Positions 12,101 through 23,067 of a stretch of DNA of 64,000 nucleotides are shown here, piece after piece. The notes below the pieces were generated by a model. That model worked only from the letters and a program-made list of their open reading frames with translations, did no database searches and had not been told where the DNA came from. Source of the DNA: Atrichornis clamosus. Taxonomy: Eukaryota; Chordata; Aves; Passeriformes; Menuridae. Within the stretch, counting starts at the first letter, position 1; each line of letters begins with the position of its first letter. Both the position numbers and the translations under genes were made by a program. Where the stretch lies: contig WBMZ01010922.1 in NCBI GenBank assembly GCA_013400975.1, forward strand, positions 1 to 64,000. The letters run 5' to 3'.

Positions 12101-13415
12101 GTTAGAGGAAGTGTTTGGGACTCAGTTCTTTTTGGATGAATGAGACCTGTGATAAACCTTGTTATCCCTATGGTTACATTCCCCATGCATGATCCTGTGC
12201 AAGATCCCTGGCTGACAGCGCCATCACGGCAGGTGAGAGGCTGATCTTGGAAGAGCTGCATGATCCTCTCTGACATCAGCAATCCTGCAAGGCAGCCAAG
12301 CTCAGTGGAAGATGAAGAGTGTGTGATGGCATCTGGTTCAACACTTCTACTTTCTCATACCTTTATATCTTGCAGCAAGGCTCATTGTTGAAGTGAGTCA
12401 CAGCCAGGGAATGACCCCTGTATACAGAGGATTTTAAACTGGGCTCGGAAGAAACTGTTGTTTGAATCGCAATGTTTTGGCTGCTTGTCAGATGACAAGG
12501 CTTAGGAAGAATGAGGTCAGACCAGCTGTAGCTGAGTTGTGTCATGCTTTTGCAATGGGTCCGAACTGACTGATAAAGAACCATGAAAACACCCGGACCT
12601 TTTCCATCTTCTTCTCTGTGGTGTGATTCCATTTTGCACTTTAATCTGAGCCCAGTGACGGGCGAACTCCTACTGGAGATGTCTTTGCTGGAAGCAGGAG
12701 TAAAGGAAGCTCAAGACAGAAGCACAAACCCACACCTCATCTGTATTATTGGATATAAGGGAGCACTTTCTTTCAATAAGAATTTTCTTATGGAAGTCAT
12801 GGCTCCCAAACCTGGTGGCAGTTTCTCTGCTATAATTGCCAGTGAGCACAGAAAATACAGCTTTCTTCTTTTTTTTTCAGTTCTGCTCTCACAAAAGGAA
12901 AGGACTCTCAAGACATAGGGGGTTGTTATGTCCAAGGCCTTGATCTCTTGGGCCCATGAATTGGTCCCCTCCAGAAACTAATTGCAGTATCATTTTGAAA
13001 GTAGTTTTATTGCCCTCCCCCCTCTAACAGACTGGTTGGAGACTCTAACCTAGTGACTGAAAAATCTTTTAGCAGTTTTAATTTGCAGATGCTAAAGATG
13101 CTTATAATGATAATACAAATGATTCCACCATTATATATGACACATGGAAAAAGCAAGGTCTATTCTATTTCCCCCTGTTCACCTAAGCTCATTCAGTCCA
13201 GAGCCCATGAATCCTGATTCTTCATTAGATGTACAGTGATGATGGCTTCAGGCTCCTGTTTTAGGCTGATGAGCATTATGTGCACCTTTGACCAAAGGTT
13301 AAAGCCTTGCAGTCCAGGAGGGAGCTGGTAAATCACCCCAAACCGTGAAGGAGCCGGGACTGTCGGGGCTGTGGGACATTGACCGGCTCTGGCCTCAGGT
13401 CCAGCTGACTGAGCA

Positions 13416-13457
13416 TGAGAAACTGCTGGCTGTGATGTGAGAAATTGCTGGATGTGA
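13416..13457 (+). repeat. imperfect 20-bp tandem duplication
   Basis: Two copies of the unit TGAGAAACTGCTGGCTGTGA lie 22 bp apart and differ at two positions. They sit in a small GC-richer block that contrasts with its surroundings. Confidence 0.8.
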
Positions 13458-15227
13458 CAGATAACGATGACAGAAGCTGACAGGAGTTACCAACAGCACC
13501 ATGAGGAATGGCAGAGTTTCACAGGTGGTTCAAGGGAGTGATGCAAGGGATGGACAAACCTCCCTGAAATGGAGGTTTGGGACCTTGGGCAAGACCAACA
13601 GCACCTCAGTAACCACATCAGCTGTAGGATATAAATCTGAAATTACCTGTGTCAGTAATGGGGTCAGGAATACTGGCCGGGATATGGATGTAGAAAAACT
13701 GGAAGCAATAGAAAAAAGTAAATGAGGATGTTTATCTGCTGAGGATTGAGCAGCAAAACAGGGGCAAAGATGGTGAAAGAAAGTAGCAAGAGATGGACAA
13801 TAAGATAACAAGATATTTAAAAGGTGTCATTGTGGTTATCAAAGGGTACCTGCCAGGCAGTCCTGCACTTCCTCACTGCAAGCACAGCAGGACAACAAAC
13901 CTATTGTCCTTACCACATCAGAGGTGTCAAGTCTGCTTCCACAGCCTGGTGGGCCACAGGACATAGTGGATGCCTTGCCTTGCTGACAAGGGTGCAGCCA
14001 GGATGGATGGCTTCAGCATCGTGTTGTCACTGACTCCATCCCACTTCGGGCCTGAGAGAGTCATAACAACATCCTCAAGGGGACAACGCAAAAGTGAGGT
14101 GAGCCTTGCACTTGAGATAGACAGCTGGCAGGAGATGCAGGCTTCAGTCCCTTCAGAAAATGGGAGCTGAGCACTGGGGATGAGTGAGAAAGCTCAGGGC
14201 TGAAGTGCTGGGTAATGAAATGAGAGAGGGGAATTGTCACAACCTTGCCCCTTTTAAGGAAGCAATGTCTGTAACTGCAGGTCAGACTTTGTTGGAATCT
14301 TTCAGGCAAGCTTTGAGAATTAAACGTGAATTTAGTTCCCTCCAGGATTTTACGATTTTTTTGATCCCATCTGGAATAAGGGTGAATCTACATAGCAGTT
14401 TATTGAACTGAATCTTCATATTGTCTCCACTTACTGAGCTTTAGTTCAGCTCATGCAGAGCCCTCAGGGAAAACCAAATTGGATTCTCTTCAGTTAACAC
14501 CAAAGACGGGCTTAATTGAGGGGCAGCTGGGAAGGTTTCACAGTTTCTTTTTACAGGCATTTAAACCCCTTTGTCCAAAAGTGGCATGTAAGCTACACAA
14601 GTCTTTTCAGGTCCCTTTTTGACTGTCAGCCATTATTTTTAGGTGAGCTTGCTCCCTGTGTAAGGGATGCTCATCTTCTGACTTAGTGAATTCCTCTGTG
14701 CACATCCATCTTTCCTTCTCATCCCACTGCAACGTTCAAAGAGCAGTGGTATGAACCTGTCAAGTTGCAAGGTACTTGAGCTAATAACACTGAAAATTTT
14801 AGAGCACACATGCAAGATTACAGAGAAAATGGGACAACATAAATGTAAAACATCAAAATTCTTCTTTTTTCTTATCAAAACTGATTGATTTTATGAATCA
14901 ACATAAAAAGTGAGGTTTGTACAGTGGCATTCCCACCACAAAGTGAAGAGTTTCTTAAATTTTTTTGTGTCATTTTCTCCCTCTTTAATGCACAAAATAA
15001 ATATATGAACCTTCCCAATAGAAAAATTTTTCAAATATGGTGTCAGGGAGTCTTCCTTCAGAAACATGCCACAATTCTGCAGAGGTTATTACTCTAAAAA
15101 TGTAAATGAAGTCAACATGCTAGTTTTAAATTTTGTCAGCTTCTGGTTGAGACCTCACAGAGGAAACACAGCTCTCTATTAAGCAGGTATGTCTTTCTCT
15201 GAGTCCATGTTGAAATAAATGGGCAAA

Positions 15228-15275
15228 AGGTATTTATTTATTTATTTTTAGTTATTTTTTTATTTTATGGTTTTC
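15228..15275 (+). repeat. AT-rich low-complexity tract (TTTA/TATT)
   Basis: Short runs of TTTA units followed by T-rich sequence, typical of simple-sequence expansion. No function is inferred. Confidence 0.8.
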
Positions 15276-18200
15276 TATCCATTTCCCTCAGTTAGACTGA
15301 GCATCTCAGGATGAAATTAGAGTTTTTTCCAGAAAGCCCTCTTTTCCCAACTTTGAGTGCTAAGAGAATCCTAGTCACTTACTGAATTCTTAGGCACTGG
15401 AATTGCCACCACAAAGATAAAACCCAAAGGTTATAAGGTTGATCCTTGCCACGTTGAGCAAGTCCAGGGTGCTGGGCTTACTGCTCAAGCACAGATTAAC
15501 TGTTCAGCACTGACTCAGGGGGTCTGGAGCACCAGCCTCATTTTACATGCACTGCACCATGCCAGGTCACATCTTTCTCAGTCATAAACATAAAGAGAAA
15601 TATAGGAGCCCTGCAAAGAACTTGCAAACTATGTATAAAACAAGCTAGAGCAGATGGAGGTGGACATATGGGGGACTACAAGATGTATGGTTGTCCCTGC
15701 ACACCAGCAGTTCTTCCTGAGTGGGCCCTTATAGATTATTTAAGAAATGGTGATGATGAAATGAAACCTTTTCCTAAGCAGTGTCAACTAGAGTGTAATC
15801 CAGCCTGGAAAGTCAGAGCTCCCCTGAAGGATACATTCTCTGTGTGGACAATAAGACAAAAACAGAATAGCTGGAAGAGCCTAAATAGGAAAGGAAACCT
15901 TTCAAAAGGTTTTAAACAAAAGAATTTGCAAAGAAACAGGAAGCATGAGCTAAATACTGTGAGCAAATCAGAAGCAGATAGACACTTCCACAGTGAAAAC
16001 TATTTAGTAGGTATCTTGCCATTTAGTGACTAATACTGACTGCTGTACTCTGGTAACATAAATAGCTGATTAGCTCTGGGTTCCCAAGACTGGAACAAAG
16101 GTAGAAGAAAGTTTCTTCTTGATGTGTCCAGCAGCTGAAAGCTCTCAGAAAATTTAGAAACACAGGATTGTTACTTGAGTAGAAATAGAGAAAAACATTG
16201 CAGAAAATAGGCTGACAGGCCAATATTTTTGTTTGTATTTTATGTTTTTGAAACAGAGGGGTTTTTTGTTGCTAGTTTTTGGAGGTCTTATTTTTCTTTA
16301 GAGTGGAAATCCTCGACTAATTCTTTGTGTAAGAAACAGGAAAAGGTGAAGCACCTTATCAACAAATCTGGTACAAAGGGAGAAAATCACATGTAATTAT
16401 AATTGTCTGATTCCTGAGAGATAAGTGATTCCTTGCCTCTATATATTCTTGAAGCTTTAGACTCTTTACAAATCATCTGATTGATCACACTGACACATTT
16501 TCAATCCATCTCTCCACAGCAGAGATTTACAAAAGAAGGAGAGTGATTTTAATCTAACACATGATCTCACGTTCTCCAAGCACATCCCAAAATGAAGCCA
16601 ATTGTTGGTCCTTACGATGTAAGGGGAGAACTCATCATTCCCCAGGTTGGGGGTCCTCTCTCAGTGCCGTAGGCACAGCAGGCAGGGGAGTCCTGACCCC
16701 TAGCACACACAGAAATAATAAGTGAACTCCAATAACCCAGACCAGCTCTCCACATGAGATAGGGGTGGAAAAAGCTGCTAGTCCCATGTAGTAAGCAGCA
16801 AAATGATTCTTCTTTGAACACTGCAGTTCTAAAAACCTTTAGGAAAAGCCAGACCCTGAGCTGCAATAATTTAGCATGCTTTTTTCTGAATTTATACAGC
16901 CTTTTAAAAAAAATACTCATTAAGATTCATTCTTTCAGCCCTTCCTGGCAAAAGGCTAAAAATGAGCCAAGTTGGAGGAGATGTGGGTGGGAGAAACTCA
17001 TGTGCTGGGAATTGCAGCTGTAGCTTCAGTGGACCTGTGAACCTGCAGGACCTGGGGAGTGCTTGCACTCAGCCTGAGATGACAGAAAACCATCTATATG
17101 TACTATGGCTTTGTCAAGGTTTCTAACAATTAAGTTTCTTCAAATAATTTTCCTGCCTGGAGTACCTGCCCCTGTTTTGGTCTGCTTCACCACTCCATTG
17201 CTACAGCTTTATGCTGGTATAACCCTTCTGAAAATCAATCAGCTAGACTGGTGATGGTATAAAACTGGAGTGATGTAGTGGTGAATCAGACCCATGGTTA
17301 TAAAACAGTGTTTGTAGGAAATTACATAACTGGATTTGGAATATTTTGCAGAAATTAATGACTAAAAGAAACCTCCCAGATATGATTATGTTTAAACTTT
17401 CCTGACAACAGAACCATACATGTATTGCCCATTACCTAATCATACATTGACCCGTTTGGAAAAAGAACTAGTTTCATTATAAAGTTGAACAAAACCAAAA
17501 GGTTTGGAGCAGTACTACTCTGCCTGGTTTATACTGACAAAACATCTGGTATTCTCACCCTGGAAGGCAATGCTTTGCCATTGCAGCATATATAGGAGTG
17601 AAAAATCAACATTTTCCCTAGTAATTGAGAATACAAAATGCATCAGGAGGTGGCTTAGTGGTGAGTTGAGTTGTAATGAAATAAACACCCATTTCATGTC
17701 TCTGGGATGGGACCTGCTTTGTATGACTGAACTAAAAACGGATATCCTGCCTCATCCCATCTACTCTTTGTGGCTCTCCCTTAGCAACAGGTGCTGATCA
17801 CCACCAGAATTCAATCTACACCACTCTGCTCTCACAAGTAGAAACTGGGGCAGGGTTTAGTTAAAATCCTTTCATACAAGAGAGTGTTTGCTGTCTTGTC
17901 TACACACATGGGAGGATGTTCATCACATCAGCTGGTATGGCTGAGCAGGAGTCCAATCTAGTGCAGCCTTCTAAAAGTCCCCAGGCATCAGCTCAAAAGT
18001 ACAGTTGTGTATTCAAAATGAGCTCAAAGGGAGGGTAGATGTATTCCTGTGCTAAGCTAGCACAACTGCAATGGTTACATCACACGTGCTTTGACCCAGA
18101 ATGTATCAAAATGCCCAGATTGGTTCTTCAGGATGTGTCTGTCCTCCCACACGTGGGCAACATTCAGACATAGCAATGGTGGTTATTCTGCCCTATGTAC

Positions 18201-18730
18201 CTACAGTGTCTCCACATATTACAAGGGGCTTTTTTTTTTGCATTGCAGTATTGAAAGACTCAGAAGTCTGTGTGGTTTCTGTATTTGCTGAAAGCCCCAA
18301 TCTGACTCTGCACACTCCCTGTGGCTGTACTTACCAAAGGTGCATGATCCGTGTTCAGTCCAGCTCGTCCCTTGAACAGGCAAGTGACAAGTTTTGCTCT
18401 CCTATTATCTTGACAATCACCTTTCAGCTGCATTAGGTACTTTTTAGTTACAAATCCTGGAGCACCTGGAAAGTTCTTCTCTTATTAACCCCTTGTGGGT
18501 GCCCACAGGCATTATCTCAGCTGTCCATCTTAACCTGTGATGAAGTCTAAGAGGCGGTTTTGTTCTTTTTGCCACAAAGAACGAATTCCCAGCTTTAGGC
18601 TTGGAAGTGAACGTGGGGCTCTGGCTCACTGAACTCTGCAATACCATAAATAAGGTATTATTGAGGTAACTTGATGAAAGTAGTAAAACTTTGGTTTAAA
18701 CTATCAAATTAAGTACTTCCTTTTGCAGAG

Positions 18731-19016
18731 AAAATAGGGATTTCCTGGAACATACTGCCAACAGGGACTGCAGATAGAGATATTTTTATCAGAAGATTCA
18801 GGAAAGGATTAGATAGATTCATGGACATCAGGTCTGTAAAAAGACATGAAAATTAGGCAGCACTACATTCTCAAATATCCCTAATAAAACAAATGTGGAT
18901 GCTAGAAGAGAATGATGGGGAAAAAAAACCCCTGCTCTTGCTATTTTTTGGGGACAAATTTCTGGGTTAAGTGGACTGTTGGTCTGACTCAGCAGGACAT
19001 TTTTTCTGTTTATATA
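18731..19016 (+). repeat. old CR1-type LINE fragment, 3' end
   Basis: The left part contains 'ttcaggaaaggattagatagattcatgga', matching the conserved 'ttcaaaaaggagttagacaaattcatgga' block of old CR1 families. The right part contains 'gggttaagtggactgttggtctgactcagcaggacat', matching 'gggctagatggaccattggtctgacccagtatggc'. Order and spacing fit the 3' end of an ancient CR1 on the + strand. It is much more diverged than the ATTCTATGATT-type copies elsewhere in the window. Confidence 0.75.
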
Positions 19017-19869
19017 GTACTTGTGTATTTTCACCAGTCTCATTCCTACTGCAAACACAATACCATGAATTATGGACTTATGACCTTTCCCCTAAAATTT
19101 TTCAGGACAAAAGTCTGTGTTAGCCTTAAATACAGTGAGACTTTTTTTCACCTTCTTTGCTAAACTTCAGCCCAAGCATTCCACCATGAGCTGGATTTTT
19201 TGCTTTTCATCCCAGGTGTATGATATCCAGGCTACTGCTCGTACCTCTCTCTCAAAGGAATTGTGTTTCCCATCCACTTGACCTTTGTACCATGTGTTCT
19301 GTTCTCATCTGCACTCACTTTTTTAAATATTTCTTTTTATTTTCATTTTATAATTTCCTACTTTGTCCTACCTGATGTCCATGCAGCTCAAATGTGCTGA
19401 TCTACTCAGAGAGTACTTTAGAAATCAATACATAGTGGTAGCTGCAGACACTGGCTAAGTTGGTTGTAAAACATCATCTGGGACCAGGCATGGAAAGACA
19501 GGGCTTTTGTCAAGCATAGTCTCTTATTATTGATTGTCCTCAGATCAAAGTAAACGTGTTGTAAGATGTGCTCAGGTACAAGATAATTTCCAACCACTGG
19601 GAGAGGAGGGTCCCTAAACTCTTCACAGAGAAATGTAAGGGCCAGGGGTTGAAGACTGGTTTGGTGGGTGGCATGCAAGCATGCAGAAACTGGTCTTTCC
19701 AAAAATATTTCTGGCATTGCTAATGAATGCATCATTTCACCAGTTCTAAAACGGACCTCCTGTGCTTATAAATACTTGCTTACTTGGAATGCTTGCCTTT
19801 CATTCTTGCAGGCCCTAATGATTTTAGTTCATTCCCTCCTTTGCCCTTTTCTTCCTTCGCTTTGAATAG
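19017..19869. other. non-coding stretch
   Basis: AT-rich. The longest frame is 105 codons on the minus strand (19418-19735), with no motif. A strong pyrimidine tract at 19825-19865 forms the acceptor context of the segment that follows. Confidence 0.4.
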
Positions 19870-19957
19870 ACATGGGAGGAGTCCCTGCATATTAATCTTG
19901 TTAAGTGTGCTGGAGCTGATGGTCTAAAATCTAAACTGCTTGATTTAGCTGCCAGAG
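19870..19957 (+). other. exon-like segment, unidentified
   Basis: A long pyrimidine tract ending TTTGAATAG precedes 88 bp that end at the strong donor CCAGAG|GTAAGT. Only the first frame is open, giving 29 residues that begin TWEESLHINLVKCAGADG and end LLDLAAR. The remaining base would start a Gly or similar codon. No protein family is recognised. The splice signals are among the best in the window, yet a lone 88-bp segment without recognisable neighbours may be a non-coding RNA exon or chance. Confidence 0.25.
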
Positions 19958-22900
19958 GTAAGTTTCCTCTTTATTTAATCTCTCTCTGGAGACTGATGAA
20001 CTGCTCTGAAAACACAACAAGGTCATACCTTTGCATAACTGTGAAAGCAAAAGAAATGTGACCTTTTGCAGATCTAGTTCATGATTTCTTGTAATTCCTA
20101 AACCTCATAGAAAAAAAAAAATTCTCAGAGAAGCACATTTTGGTTTTTTGGGATTGTTTTTTTTCTTTTTTTTGATTCAGAGAGTTGTTTTTATTGTTTA
20201 AGACATTCAATCTTTCCTCTGTGGTACATGTGTCACAAGTACCCTGCCACTAGTTGGCTGTGGCCGTCATCCCAGGGTAATAGGCTGCAGCTGTTTTTAA
20301 TAACTTACAGCTGAAATCCTCAATATGTTAAATCACCAACTCCTTCTATGAGAAAACACTGGAAAAACGCAATCAACACTTACTCATTGTTACAACTAAT
20401 AATTCAGTATTCACGTACATAGCACTCCATATCAACATCACCATATTTCAGGTCTGCTGTGGAGGAAAATAACAAATGTTTGTTACGTGATCAATTCTAG
20501 GATGGCTCATTCCTGAGAATAATTTATCCCATGGTGATGAACGGTGGATTTGTTCAGAAGCTTACCATGATGTCCTAGCTGAAACAATGAAGAACTTCTT
20601 GCACCCCATTTCCCTGCTTTCCATCAAAAAAAAAGGGCACATTTTTCAAGAACCAAATAAGACATTATTTTGGGGTGGAATACTGCTAAATTTACTCTGT
20701 GCAAGAACACTTCTTCACATTCAGTTTTATGGTTTCTGTCATACACTGGTACTGAAACACCTCTATTTTTTTGTCTGGTTATATACATTTGCATGTATAC
20801 TCTTACGTGTCTATGTATATGAACATATATTCATATATACGGCAAGTGCAAAATCCCAAAGTGGACAGGAAAAGTGTGGGCACAGGTGTAGTGTTGGAAG
20901 CCCCTACATAGGGGTAAGTATGTCATTCCTAGTAAGCTTGTAAGACAGAAAAGCCCCTTCAACTGTCTTTTTTGCTCAAATTTTAAATAATATGTATAAT
21001 AGGAGACAACTTGTCTTGCTGTTTATTCTCCCACAAGGATGCTGACACTCTGCACAAAAACATTCTTCAGAATCTAAATTTCCTGTAGTTAAAAGAGAGA
21101 CATTTTCTTGCAATTCATCCTGTTGCGAACTATATCCTTTGTTCAACTATGAAAAAAATGTTCTGTAGGTGCAAATCTATATTTATGATGAGAGTTCTAC
21201 AAGTAGGCTATGTTATATTCGTAGTGGTGCAACCAGCTCACCATTTCCCCTCTTTGCCAGTCTGCTCTCCCCTTGGGCTGCAGGCACAGGGGCAGGTGAG
21301 TGTTTACCGTGTTGGCAGCTAATAGGCAGAGCCATTATGCAGCTCTCTGGGATCATTAATGGGGAATATTATCCCAAATTGACCTTGTTTAGACATTGAG
21401 TGCCTTTGGCCTCGCTTCAAGATACTTAACATGAACAAGTATCTGATAATATGTTCTTTTAAAAGACTGTATTGCTTAAGCAATACCTCACTGCAAGAAG
21501 CTCTAGTGTGTGCCAGCATTTTCTTTTCAAAAGGTTGTATGAAATACAACCTCGTATCATTTAGTTCATATTTGTCAGACTGAGGAGAATTTAGGCTCGA
21601 GAATTTAGGCTCAGGAATTTAGACCTCATCAGTGCATTGCAATCTACTACAGAAACAGCCACTCAGTGTCTCTGTTTCACATTATTGCCCAAATTTCTTA
21701 GCACATAAGTAAGTTTTAGCATTTTGGAAGACATGCTGTGCTGAAAGTTCAGATTATGCGAAGGTTTGGACAAAAACAGAGAAGGGATCACCTGAGCACA
21801 CAAAAAGGTTGCTCCCTGTCTCAGGTACATTTTATATCTTTTTCTAGAGGCACAAGTGTCTTCTGTCAAGTTTATGTTCTCATGGGGCTCCATTTTTTAG
21901 ACACAGGAATTACCAAGCAGGCTGTTCGAACGCAGGTTTCAGGACTGATATTTAGATATCTAAGTTAAGTGCTCATTCTTAGAAGATACTCATGACAAAA
22001 GAGAGGATGGTAATAATTTTTGTATATTATAATTTCATCTGTCTCAAATCAAAGCTGTATCAGGGCTGTCACTAACTTGGACACATTAGATGGACAGAAG
22101 TTATTGCTACTTGTAAAAGATAAATATGCAAACAATAGATTACAATGTCTCTACAATGTGTAATTATCCTGGCGGCAGGTGAGCTGACGCAAAGTGTGGT
22201 GAAAGTACACACATTTAGACCATTGATGGAAAAGCAGGAATCTGAATATTCTTCATAGCTGAAGCAAAGAAAGTAGTGCAAGCCCAGGTTTCTCCTACCG
22301 GAATATTCAACTCACCACAAAGAAAAGTATAAATCAAAAGCCTGGAAGATGTTACTCTAAGAGCCAAAAGGAAAAGAGAATCTCCTAGAATTTCATCTTA
22401 CCAAATGGAGATTGCAGATTTTTTTTTTCAAATGTGCATATAAACATGCTTGAACTTCTCTACTCTACGGGAATATAAACTATATGGTTCCTGTGTCCTT
22501 TCACCAGTGTAGCTTCACCTGGGATAAGCCACAGGTCTTAGCTGCCCCATCATTCTTCTCTGTCAGGCATTGCCTTTCCCCTCTATAATTTCTTGGTGCC
22601 AGTCTCAAGTAATATGGATTTATTTAACTGTAATTTTTCTGTACCACGGCTTGCTTGGGCTTAGCAGTTTTTCTGACTCTTGCCAGAACATGAGTGATCT
22701 AGGGTAACATAACCCTGAGAACCTCCCTGACTCGATTTAAAAGACCAGCATATCTCACTGCAGAAATGGTCACATCTTCCTAAGTATTAATGATTTTTTA
22801 AATTATCATTTATTCACCTTTGCAGGCTATTACAACTACAGTTCATAAAGTCTCCAATAAAGAGCTAATTCCCACATCTCTAACCACATACAGTATTTGA

Positions 22901-22997
22901 CTTCAGGATGGTAAGAATCTAAGTAATAAGAAAAATATTGGGTGGAAGAAAAGAAATGTCCACCACACCTGGCACATGAGGAGCTAAAGGCAGATAA
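19958..22997. other. non-coding stretch
   Basis: Holds a 118-codon frame at 20587-20943 that ends near a GTAAGTATG donor-like site but has no recognisable protein, the triplicated 14-mer at 21587, and a candidate conserved block at 21298-21395. No gene is called. Confidence 0.4.
21587..21628 (+). repeat. three tandem 14-bp units
   Basis: Units start at 21587, 21601 and 21615. The first two share GAATTTAGGCTC, and the third begins GAATTTAGACCTCA. The exact 14-bp period is visible directly, and it is a small minisatellite seed. Confidence 0.9.
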
Positions 22998-23067
22998 ATT
23001 GCTCAGTGGCAAAACTGATAATTGAAAGTGGACTTTCCAAATCCCAGGCCTGTGCCTTAAACAAAAT
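22998..23067 (+). repeat. MIR-like SINE fragment
   Basis: The segment reads as 'gctcagtggcaaaactga', then 'tccaaatcccaggcctgtgccttaaac', in the same order as the MIR block 'agtggcagaactgagatttgaacccag ... aatcccaggcctgtgctctaac'. The resemblance is judged by eye and the copy is diverged. Confidence 0.5.

Larger units (their letters stand above)
9167..18730. other. long non-coding stretch, no gene recognised
   Basis: Includes a pair of imperfect 20-bp repeats (13416-13435 and 13438-13457), a CpG-richer block at about 13330-13560 of unknown origin, and an AT-rich tract with overlapping ATTTA units near 15230-15275. Open frames of 104-121 codons (9700, 12583, 15668 and 18101, all +) have no motif, no splice context and overlapping rival frames, so none is called as a gene. 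Confidence 0.4.

Noticed and set aside
15668..16033. 121-codon plus-strand frame
   Set aside because: No family recognised, a rival minus-strand frame, and A-rich composition.
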